In this document: positions 8,312 to 15,492 of the stretch, in pieces
How the letters are laid out: each line of letters begins with the position of its first letter
Position numbering within the stretch: the stretch's first letter is position 1
NCBI GenBank assembly: GCA_019459325.1
Contig: JAIBFA010000110.1
Coordinates: 1 to 39,820, forward strand
DNA length: 39,820 nucleotides
Direction of reading: 5' to 3'
DNA from: Thiobacillus sp.
Lineage (GTDB): Bacteria; Pseudomonadota; Gammaproteobacteria; Burkholderiales; Thiobacillaceae
The notes under the pieces: model-generated
The model's input: the letters and a program-made list of their open reading frames with translations, nothing else
What the model was told of the DNA's origin: nothing
The model's database searches: none
Program-made: the position numbers and the translations under genes

Positions 8312-8358
8312 CCCGCTCAGGGAGGAGAAGCGGGAGACGATACGAGATCGTCTATTTC

Positions 8359-9423
<1,065 letters not shown>

Positions 9424-9485
9424 ATACCGCGCATGCATCAAGTTATCCAGCGCTGTTGCCGAAGAATGGTATAAGCAGCAAGCGA

Positions 9486-10325
9486 ATGAACAGCATGTTC
9501 AGATTGCATAGAGCCCTTTCGACCCCAAGCATGCCTGCCGATATTTCCAAAATGTTATCCGGCTTCAAGAAGCGCCGCCAGGAGCCGGACGAGTGGGACA
9601 AGACCATTGTCGCCATCTCGCCTTACCGTCTCAAGGAGCTCGCTTTTCCGGAGCACCAGGCTGCTGCAAGCCAGCCGGATGAGAAGGTTGAGCAGCAGGT
9701 TTTCAAGATTCGGCTGGCCCATTCCAGCGAGCGGGTGAACTCCGCCAGCATGCTGGTGCAGCGCAAATATGCCAGCCGGGGCTACGATGCCAGCGGTTTT
9801 CAGAAAGACCCGGCCCGCATTACGCTGATGGCCTTTCAGGAAGACAAGGTCATTGGTACCTTGACCTTGGGGATGGATTTGGACAATCCCCTGTTGGCTG
9901 AGGATTTATACAAAGCCGAAATAGACAGTTTGCGTGCGGCGGGCCGCAAGGTCTGCGAATTGACCAAACTGGCCGTGGACCAGACGCATGGATCGAAACG
10001 CGTGCTGGCCTCCCTTTTCCATATTGCCTATATATATGGCCGGATCATGCAAGGCTATACCGACGTGGTGATAGAAGTGAATCCACGGCATGTGGCTTTT
10101 TACAAGCGCATGCTGGGTTTCAAGGAGTTCGGGCCGGAGCGCCTGTGTGGTCGCGTGAGCGCGCCAGCAATCCTGCTCCGGCTGGAACTCGAGTATGTCG
10201 ATCAGCAAATCGCATTGCTGGGCGGCAAGGCGGATACCGCAAGCGGGGTGCGCTCGCTTTACCCTTTTTTCTTTACCAAGAGCGACGAGCTCGGTATCAC
10301 CCATCGCCTCATCCACGGGGAATAA
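9486..10325 (+). CDS. FeeM-type N-acyl amino acid synthase / PEP-CTERM system-associated acyltransferase
   Basis: The 279-residue protein (ATG at 9486; an in-frame TTG at 9456 would add ten residues) has a GNAT-like fold related to FeeM and acyl-homoserine-lactone synthases. Visible support: KIRLAHSSERVNSASMLVQR leading to a YASRGYD segment, ARITLMAFQEDKVIGTLTLGMD (the central beta strands), KVCELTKLAVD, and the RHVAFYKRMLGFKEFGPER acyltransferase block. FeeM enzymes transfer acyl chains from acyl-ACP to tyrosine or other amino acids. Homologues are frequent in exosortase loci, consistent with the PEP-CTERM genes that follow. The substrate here is unknown. A ThiF-like gene follows after 18 bases and the two are probably cotranscribed. 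Confidence 0.82.
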   Translation: MNSMFRLHRALSTPSMPADISKMLSGFKKRRQEPDEWDKTIVAISPYRLKELAFPEHQAAASQPDEKVEQQVFKIRLAHSSERVNSASMLVQRKYASRGYDASGFQKDPARITLMAFQEDKVIGTLTLGMDLDNPLLAEDLYKAEIDSLRAAGRKVCELTKLAVDQTHGSKRVLASLFHIAYIYGRIMQGYTDVVIEVNPRHVAFYKRMLGFKEFGPERLCGRVSAPAILLRLELEYVDQQIALLGGKADTASGVRSLYPFFFTKSDELGITHRLIHGE

Positions 10326-10343
10326 CCCCATCCGCCGGCATCC

Positions 10344-11195
10344 ATGTTCAACTACGAGACCGCATTCTCACGAAACATTGGCTGGTTAACCCAAGACGAG
10401 CAGAAAAGCCTACGGCAAAAGCGGGTGGCCATTGCCGGAATGGGCGGGGTGGGCGGTTTCCACCTGTTAACCCTTGCACGCCTGGGGGTCGAAAAATTTA
10501 ACATTGCCGACTTCGACAGCTTCGAGCTCGCCAACTTCAATCGTCAGGCCGGCGCCAGCATGGCTACCCTGGAGCGCCCCAAAGTGGAAGTCCTTGCCGA
10601 AATGGTCCGGGACATCAATCCGGAGGCCGATATCCGGATGTTTTCCAACGGTGTAAACGCGCAAAATCTCCGGGAGTTCTTCAGTGACGTCGATCTTTAT
10701 GTTGACGGTCTCGATTTCTTCTCTTTCGATGCCCGGGAGCGTGTGTTCGATCATTGCACCCGGCACGGCATTCCCGCTATCACCGTAGCTCCCCTCGGCA
10801 TGAGCGCCGCCCTGCTCAATTTTCTGCCGGGCGGGATGCGTTTCGAGGACTATTTCCAGCTGGCCGGCCGGCCGGAGGAGGAAAAGGCCCTGCGTTTCCT
10901 GGTCGGTCTGGCGCCCGCCCTGCTGCACCGGCACTATCTGGCGGACAAAAGCCGGGTCGACCTCAAGGCCAGAAAAGGGCCCTCCACCATCATGGCCTGT
11001 CAGCTCTGTGCCGGCGTGGCTGCGAGCGAAGCCCTGAAAATTTTGCTCGGCCGCGGCAAGATATGGGCTGCGCCCCATGGCATCCAGTTCGACGGCTACC
11101 GCAACAAACTCGCCCATACTTGGCGACCCGGGGGCAATCGCAACCCCATCAACCGGCTTGCCATCGCGATCGCCAAAAAAACGCTCGGTCTGTAA
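10344..11195 (+). CDS. ThiF/MoeB/HesA-family adenylyltransferase (E1-like)
   Basis: This 283-residue protein binds ATP and would adenylate a carboxylate. It shows the Rossmann nucleotide loop VAIAGMGGVGG, the acidic and NRQ block FDSFELANFNRQAG, the K of ERPKVEVLAEMVRDINP, and the magnesium Asp in LYVDGLDFFSFDARERVFD. Compared with ThiF and MoeB it keeps only one CxxC (CQLC, near residue 220), so the usual four-cysteine zinc site looks incomplete, and no rhodanese domain is present. No ThiS- or MoaD-like small carrier protein is encoded beside it. Its pairing with the FeeM-type enzyme suggests it activates an amino-acid or acyl-amino-acid carboxylate, but this is inference. Confidence 0.85.
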   Translation: MFNYETAFSRNIGWLTQDEQKSLRQKRVAIAGMGGVGGFHLLTLARLGVEKFNIADFDSFELANFNRQAGASMATLERPKVEVLAEMVRDINPEADIRMFSNGVNAQNLREFFSDVDLYVDGLDFFSFDARERVFDHCTRHGIPAITVAPLGMSAALLNFLPGGMRFEDYFQLAGRPEEEKALRFLVGLAPALLHRHYLADKSRVDLKARKGPSTIMACQLCAGVAASEALKILLGRGKIWAAPHGIQFDGYRNKLAHTWRPGGNRNPINRLAIAIAKKTLGL

Positions 11196-11266
11196 CGCGG
11201 ACACCGACGAGCACATTTGTCGCCTGCCACTACATCAACAGTGTGGTGCGTCGCTTTTCTCCGCGA

Positions 11267-11283
11267 TGCCGGAAAATTTTACA
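11267..11283 (+). promoter_or_regulatory. PEP-CTERM-box-like motif, copy 1
   Basis: TGCCGGAAAATTTTACA differs from copy 2 at two positions. It lies about 400 bases upstream of the sigma54 promoter, within the distance usable by an enhancer-binding protein such as PrsR. Confidence 0.6.
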
Positions 11284-11543
11284 GCCAGAATTTTCTAGAG
11301 ACTGCGCGCCCGAAGCGGCACCGCGCACCGGCTGCTCCCGCGGACTGAATACACGGCGCGACCAGCCAGACAGGTTTATAAAGTTTTAATTAATCAATCC
11401 GGCTTCCCCCACCCGAACCGTTTGGCCAGCACCAAACGCATGTCCTACCTGTGTGCATGTCCTCCGGCCTGGTTAATGATGGGGGCTTCAAGCGAGGTCA
11501 GCGTTGGATAAGCAGTGAGGTCAGTTTGATCCTGTGGTTAGGG

Positions 11544-11560
11544 TGTCGGAAAACTTTACA
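11544..11560 (+). promoter_or_regulatory. PEP-CTERM-box-like motif, copy 2
   Basis: TGTCGGAAAACTTTACA is framed by a 7-bp inverted repeat, AGGGTGT at 11540-11546 and ACACCCT at 11562-11568, as expected for a dimeric regulator. It is about 108 bases upstream of the -24 element. PrsR, the PEP-CTERM-box response regulator encoded in this window, is the likely binder. Confidence 0.7.
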
Positions 11561-11626
11561 CACACCCTGCCAAAACACATCTGGACAGCGTGCCCGAGAC
11601 TGAAGCTACAAATAAATAATCAAACT

Positions 11627-11639
11627 AATCAATGCGTTG
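11627..11639 (+). promoter_or_regulatory. IHF-binding-site consensus
   Basis: AATCAATGCGTTG matches WATCAANNNNTTR at every defined base. It lies between the activator box (11544-11560) and the -24/-12 promoter (11668-11684), where a DNA bend would bring the activator to RNA polymerase. Confidence 0.65.
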
Positions 11640-11667
11640 CTTAACTATTGGCGGTCAGATGAAGTGG

Positions 11668-11684
11668 TTGGCACATCCGCTGCT
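11668..11684 (+). promoter_or_regulatory. Sigma54 (RpoN) -24/-12 promoter for the PEP-CTERM gene
   Basis: TTGGCACATCCGCTGCT has GG at 11670-11671 and GC at 11682-11683, exactly 12 bases apart as RpoN requires, and matches TTGGCAC well at -24. Transcription would begin near 11695, about 60 bases before the start codon at 11755. Confidence 0.82.
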
Positions 11685-11754
11685 TCATATTGGGCGTGGC
11701 GCAGCATAGACCGCGCACTTAAAGATCAACCTCTCACCTGAAATGGAGACCGAA

Positions 11755-12639
11755 ATGAAAAAGACTCTTCTGGCAATAGCGGTAGGCATGGTGGTTTCGG
11801 CCTCTGCGTCCGCTGCCAATATGTACATCAATCTGCCGAATAATTCGTTCGATTTGGCCGGTGGCAGCTTCACTGATGCAGACACCACCACAGGCCAGTT
11901 CAATGAATTCGGCTTTAGCCAGATCCTGGCGACCTCTGTTTACGACATCACCGATGGCAGCGTAGCCGGAAGCTTTTATGACACGAATCTGAGCGCCGAA
12001 CTGGCCGCGCTGAATATCCCGACTAGCGGCACCTCGATGGCCGGGTCAGGTACTGTCAGCTTGGTGCTTCCCGTCGGAGCGCAGATGGACTTGGATGCGC
12101 TGAGCCCCTTGGTGCCCCCCTTGGGCTCTGATAACGAAGGTTTCCTGAATTCATGGGAACTTAAGGTCGCCTACCATTTCGACGGCGTGCTGGGCGTGAG
12201 CGGGCCTTCCTACACCGGGGGCACCTTCGATGTTTATTTTGACGACCTGATCGGTGCTACTGATCGCATTGTCCTTAGCGGTGCCCTGACAGGTTCCACC
12301 CTCCAGGCGGCCAACCTGCTGCTTTTCTTCGACATCACGTTCGCTGAAGATAACTTCCTCTTCATCGATGATGGTACGGGCACCTTTGTTGACGCCAATG
12401 ACACGGCTGGAACCGACACCCCGCCCACGCTGACGCTGGACACCAACGTCAACCCGCCCATCCCTACCCCCAGCCAGTTGCTGGCGATCGATACGGATGG
12501 CGATGGCGTGCCCGACGTCGCTGTCCGTCAGACAACCTTGGACGGCAGCATCACCGCTCAAATCCCCGAGCCTGGCATGTTGGCATTGATGGGCCTGGGC
12601 CTTCTGGGTCTGGGTCTGAGCCGCCGCAGGGCTGCTTGA
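11755..12639 (+). CDS. PEP-CTERM sorting-domain protein (exosortase substrate)
   Basis: This is a 294-residue exported protein. It starts with a Sec signal peptide (MKKTLLAIAVGMVVSASASAAN) and ends with the tripartite sorting signal: PEP at about 271-273, a hydrophobic stretch (GMLALMGLGLLGLG) and the basic tail SRRRAA. The mature part is low in charge, rich in Thr, Gly, Asp and Ser, has no cysteine and includes an Asp-rich DTDGDGVPDV segment. An exosortase would cut at the PEP and release or anchor the protein in the extracellular polysaccharide matrix. The ATG at 11755 has GGAG five bases upstream; an ATG at 11743 is in frame but overlaps that site. A terminator follows, so it is monocistronic. 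The specific function is unknown. Confidence 0.93.
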   Translation: MKKTLLAIAVGMVVSASASAANMYINLPNNSFDLAGGSFTDADTTTGQFNEFGFSQILATSVYDITDGSVAGSFYDTNLSAELAALNIPTSGTSMAGSGTVSLVLPVGAQMDLDALSPLVPPLGSDNEGFLNSWELKVAYHFDGVLGVSGPSYTGGTFDVYFDDLIGATDRIVLSGALTGSTLQAANLLLFFDITFAEDNFLFIDDGTGTFVDANDTAGTDTPPTLTLDTNVNPPIPTPSQLLAIDTDGDGVPDVAVRQTTLDGSITAQIPEPGMLALMGLGLLGLGLSRRRAA

Positions 12640-12677
12640 ATGGCTCCCGGCATGAGGGATATCCCTCAGAACTGAGC

Positions 12678-12710
12678 AAAAAGCCCCATGGTGACATGGG
12701 GCTTTTTTTT
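12678..12710 (+). terminator. Rho-independent terminator after the PEP-CTERM gene
   Basis: A 9-bp perfect stem AGCCCCATG/CATGGGGCT (12682-12690, 12695-12703) with a GTGA loop is followed by eight T. It is flanked by A on the left, so it could also work weakly in the other direction. Confidence 0.95.
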
Positions 12711-12791
12711 GCCCGGCGTTTCCGAGGCTGGGTTGCGTCTGAGTGGCGGCTGTCCTGTTCAGGCATGGTTGTCCGAACAAATTCGCGTATC

Positions 12792-12808
12792 CGTAAAATT
12801 TTTCGACA
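12792..12808 (-). promoter_or_regulatory. PEP-CTERM-box-like motif, copy 3
   Basis: Read on the minus strand it is TGTCGAAAAATTTTACG, sharing 14 of 17 positions with copy 1. It lies about 190 bases upstream of the weak -24/-12 candidate and 290 bases before the RND exporter start. Enhancer sites work in either orientation. Confidence 0.55.
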
Positions 12809-12982
12809 ATACCGGGAACGGGGACTGGGGCAACCTTGCTGGGGCGATGATTCCACAGTTGTTGGGGTGTCATGGCGATCTTGTTTGTCGGCTATTTAAT
12901 GGCACGGGCCGTCTATGGGCCGATGAAACCGACACAACAAGCCCGCTGCTTGTATTGACACCGCCGGCGGACATCGCTGCTG

Positions 12983-12997
12983 TGGCCATGCTATTGT
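12983..12997 (+). promoter_or_regulatory. Weak sigma54-like promoter candidate for the RND exporter gene
   Basis: TGGCCATGCTATTGT has GG at 12984-12985 and, twelve bases on, GT instead of GC at -12. The fit is imperfect; its position between the box at 12792 and the gene start at 13096 is the main reason to list it. Confidence 0.3.
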
Positions 12998-13095
12998 CGC
13001 GCTAGCACCGCAGGGTATCCTGGGTTTTCTGGCGAATGGCTGCTGTCTGCCAGACCTCATTCAAGCCTAGCTTGGGGGCCACCTCAAACGAGAAC

Positions 13096-15402
13096 ATGCT
13101 GAAACTCGTCCTATCGAACTTTTTGCGCCACCTGATGCAGCCCAGGCTGCTTGGGTTAAAGACAGCCATCGCCGCAATTGTGGTCATTCATCTGGTTGCC
13201 GGCATTTTTCTGATGCGGCTGGACTTCAACAACGCGCCCGAATTGTATATCCCCACGCACTCGCCAGCCGCCGTTCTGGAGCGGCAGTTGCGCGTGGAAT
13301 TTCCCAATGACGAGGTGCTGGTCAGTCTGTTTTCGGGGACGGATTTGTACTCCGGTGATTTTCTGGCTGCCCTTGACCGGGTCGGGCGGCGCCTCGAAAA
13401 GCACCCCGACGTGGACCGGGTTTTTTCCGTGACGAATGTCGATCACATTGCGGGCACCGAGGATGGTTTCACGGTCGAACGCCTGATCGACCCGGAAACC
13501 TTGGGTGAGACGACAGCGGAGGAACGCCAGGCCCGGGTTCTGGGTGATCGGTTCATGCCGGGTTGGCTGGCGTCGAAGGACGGCTCGAACCTGGCGCTCG
13601 TCATACGCACGAAAAAACTGGGGGAAAGCCGCCAGCGGGCTGCGATTGAAGCGGCCCTGCATGAGGCGGTCAAAGCCGAGCAACTGGAAGACAGGCTGGT
13701 TGCCGTCGCCGGCCCGGTGCCGCTGGATGCGGCCGAGATGCGATCGATGATGCGGGACAGCATGATGTTTACCCCGCCGGTCGTGACGCTGGGCCTGTTG
13801 TTGCTGTGGTGGGTGGTGGGACGCGTCGCCCCGGTCATCATCGGTGCGGTGGCGATGAGCACGGTGACGGTCAGCAGTGTGGCGCTGATCTCGGTCATGG
13901 GGCAGCCCTACACACTGGTAGCAGCCATGATCCCAACTCTGTTGTCCGCCTACACGGTGGCCAATCTTCTGCACCTGTATGCGGCCTTGCAGCGCATGCG
14001 TGATGCCCGCTATCACCGGCCCAAAAGGGTGATTCTGGCAGTTCAGATTATGCATAAACCTGCTCTGTTCACGATGTTGACCACGATCGCCGGCATGATC
14101 AGCCTGGTGCTGGTACCCATTCCGCCCATTCAGATATTCGGCGTGGTCAGCGCGTTTGGCACCTTGATGATTTATCTGGTGGTGTTCTACCTGGTTCCGC
14201 CCCTGCTGGCTAAATACGATCGCGGGCTTTGGCCGAGCAAAAATAACGGCTTTGCCTGGACCAAGCGGATTTCCTATGGGCTGGCGAGTTTTGGCATGCG
14301 CCACGCCGGCTGGGTGGCGGGCGGGGCGGCCTTGCTCGCGGTCATGGCTATTCCGCAAATCCTCAAGGTGCAGGCCGAGTCCGATCTGCTGAAGTTTTTT
14401 GACGAATCCCACCCGCTCACGCAATCCACCCAGATGATCGAGGACCGGCTGGTGGGGGTCACCGCGCTTGAAATCGTTGTTGACGGCCCGGGGCGGGATG
14501 CATTCAAGGATGTCGGCCGGCTCAAGCAGCTCAAGTCCGTGCAGGCGTGGGTCGAGACTCTGCCAGAAGTCGATCGCACGCTGTCCATGATGGATATCGT
14601 CGAGGAAATGAACTGGGCCTTCAGCGGCGAGGATGCAGCCGCCCGCACGCTGCCGGACAATAACAACATGCTCAGTCAACTTCTGCTCATCTACGATGGC
14701 AGGGATTTGCAGGAGCTGGTCAACAATGAATATCAGCGCACCCGCATCCTGCTCAATGTGAATGTTCATGGTGCCAACGAGATTCAGGACGTTATCGATA
14801 GGATCGAGGACCACCTGGCCACGGTCGTGGCCCCCGGCGTTTCCTGGCAGATCGGCGGCGCCGGCCGCTTGTTCGCCGATCAGGAAGACCTGCTGGTGGT
14901 GGGGCAGCTCAATAGCTTCATGGGCGCTTTCGGACAGATTTTCCTGATCATGCTCATTCTGTGGCGGTCCATTCCGGCTGCCGTGATCAGCATGCTGCCC
15001 AATCTTGCGCCCCTTTTTGTGATCTTTGCTGTCATGGGCTCGGCCGGCATCTACCTGGATATGGCCACCGTCCTCATCGCAAGCGTGATGCTCGGCATCA
15101 CCGTGGATGACACCATTCACTTCTTTCACAATTACCGGGAGCGACGCCAAAAAGGGTTCAGCGAGGTGCATTCCCTGGCACGTAGTTTTCAGGCATCCGG
15201 CCGCGCGGTGGTCGCCATTTCCCTCCTGCTGGTTGCCCAGTTCATGCTGCTGGTGGGCTCGAGCTTCCAGCCCACGTCGCATTTCGGCATGCTTGCCGCT
15301 GCTGGCCTGTTGGCTGGGCAATTTCTTGAGTTGATCCTGCTGCCGGCGCTCATTGTTCTCTGGAGCAAGCTGAAGATTCGCCATCGGCTGGCGGCGGTGT
15401 AG
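13096..15402 (+). CDS. RND/MMPL-family membrane exporter
   Basis: The 768-residue protein has the two-fold repeat of RND permeases: a first helix (TAIAAIVVIHLVAGIFLMRL) and an extracytoplasmic domain, then a helical bundle (VVTLGLLLLWWVVGR... through LVVFYLVPPLLAKYD). A second copy has its own external domain (SDLLKFFDESHPL to WQIGGAGRLFADQ) and bundle (GAFGQIFLIMLILWRS to FLELILLPALIVLWSKL). The motif GITVDDTIHFFHNY in the second bundle is typical of MMPL/hopanoid-type exporters with the proton-relay Asp pair. No periplasmic adaptor gene adjoins, again like MMPL-type exporters of lipids. I chose ATG 13096; ATG 13036 would add 20 residues. It may export a lipid or acyl compound linked to the PEP-CTERM system; the substrate is unknown. 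Confidence 0.9.
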   Translation: MLKLVLSNFLRHLMQPRLLGLKTAIAAIVVIHLVAGIFLMRLDFNNAPELYIPTHSPAAVLERQLRVEFPNDEVLVSLFSGTDLYSGDFLAALDRVGRRLEKHPDVDRVFSVTNVDHIAGTEDGFTVERLIDPETLGETTAEERQARVLGDRFMPGWLASKDGSNLALVIRTKKLGESRQRAAIEAALHEAVKAEQLEDRLVAVAGPVPLDAAEMRSMMRDSMMFTPPVVTLGLLLLWWVVGRVAPVIIGAVAMSTVTVSSVALISVMGQPYTLVAAMIPTLLSAYTVANLLHLYAALQRMRDARYHRPKRVILAVQIMHKPALFTMLTTIAGMISLVLVPIPPIQIFGVVSAFGTLMIYLVVFYLVPPLLAKYDRGLWPSKNNGFAWTKRISYGLASFGMRHAGWVAGGAALLAVMAIPQILKVQAESDLLKFFDESHPLTQSTQMIEDRLVGVTALEIVVDGPGRDAFKDVGRLKQLKSVQAWVETLPEVDRTLSMMDIVEEMNWAFSGEDAAARTLPDNNNMLSQLLLIYDGRDLQELVNNEYQRTRILLNVNVHGANEIQDVIDRIEDHLATVVAPGVSWQIGGAGRLFADQEDLLVVGQLNSFMGAFGQIFLIMLILWRSIPAAVISMLPNLAPLFVIFAVMGSAGIYLDMATVLIASVMLGITVDDTIHFFHNYRERRQKGFSEVHSLARSFQASGRAVVAISLLLVAQFMLLVGSSFQPTSHFGMLAAAGLLAGQFLELILLPALIVLWSKLKIRHRLAAV

Positions 15403-15448
15403 GAGGGGGCTCCTTTCCGCCGGCTTATCTATCGCGCCCGATATTTCA

Positions 15449-15472
15449 GAAGACCCCGAGTCGGGGTTTCTG
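15449..15472. terminator. Convergent hairpin between the RND gene and prsT
   Basis: AGACCCCG, loop AGT, CGGGGTTT forms an 8-bp stem including one wobble, lying between two genes that end facing each other. The tails are only partly T-rich in either direction, so it is a modest bidirectional terminator. Confidence 0.6.
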
Positions 15473-15492
15473 ACTAGGGAGACTGGATCGGC

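Larger units (their letters stand above)
8251..8353 (-). ncRNA. Probable small RNA with CCUCC-type (anti-Shine-Dalgarno) hairpin loops
   Basis: Read on the minus strand, this roughly 100-nt unit is four hairpins in a row. Hairpin 1 is GACGAT-CTCGT-ATCGTC (8352-8336). Hairpin 2 has a 7-bp stem TCCCGCT/AGCGGGA with loop TCTCCTCCCTG (8335-8311). Hairpin 3 has a 9-bp perfect stem ATGCCTTAA/TTAAGGCAT with loop TCCCC and is followed by six T. Hairpin 4 is GCCCCGA...TCGGGGC with loop TCCCTCCCTTGG-like and six T. Only the minus strand has T-tails, which fixes the direction. A sigma-E-like promoter ends at 8359, placing the start near 8353. Loops rich in CCUCC recall the betaproteobacterial toxic small RNA family and the CCUCCUCCC RNAs of alphaproteobacteria; membership is inferred, not tested. 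Confidence 0.75.
11196..11742 (+). promoter_or_regulatory. 547-bp regulatory region before the PEP-CTERM gene
   Basis: No convincing gene lies here. Reading left to right it holds two PEP-CTERM-box-like motifs, an AT-rich stretch (11372-11395), a consensus IHF site and a -24/-12 promoter, each listed separately. The order activator site, IHF site, sigma54 promoter is the standard layout for RpoN-dependent promoters. Confidence 0.7.
12711..13095 (+). other. 385-bp gene-free region before the RND exporter gene
   Basis: No credible coding region is seen. It contains one PEP-CTERM-box-like motif on the minus strand (12792-12808) and a weak -24/-12 candidate (12983-12997), both listed separately. 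Confidence 0.5.

Noticed and set aside
8251..8352. Plus-strand reading of the engB-hemB hairpins as a CsrB/RsmZ-like RNA with GGA loops
   Set aside because: The plus-strand loops do contain GGA, but no hairpin is followed by T on that strand, whereas both terminal hairpins have six T on the minus strand along with a promoter.
12900..12906. TGGCACG as a sigma54 -24 element
   Set aside because: Twelve bases downstream there is CT, not GC, so the -12 half is missing.
12688..13005. Open frame of 105 codons in the gap before the RND gene
   Set aside because: It starts inside the terminator, has no ribosome site and crosses regulatory motifs; composition is not gene-like.
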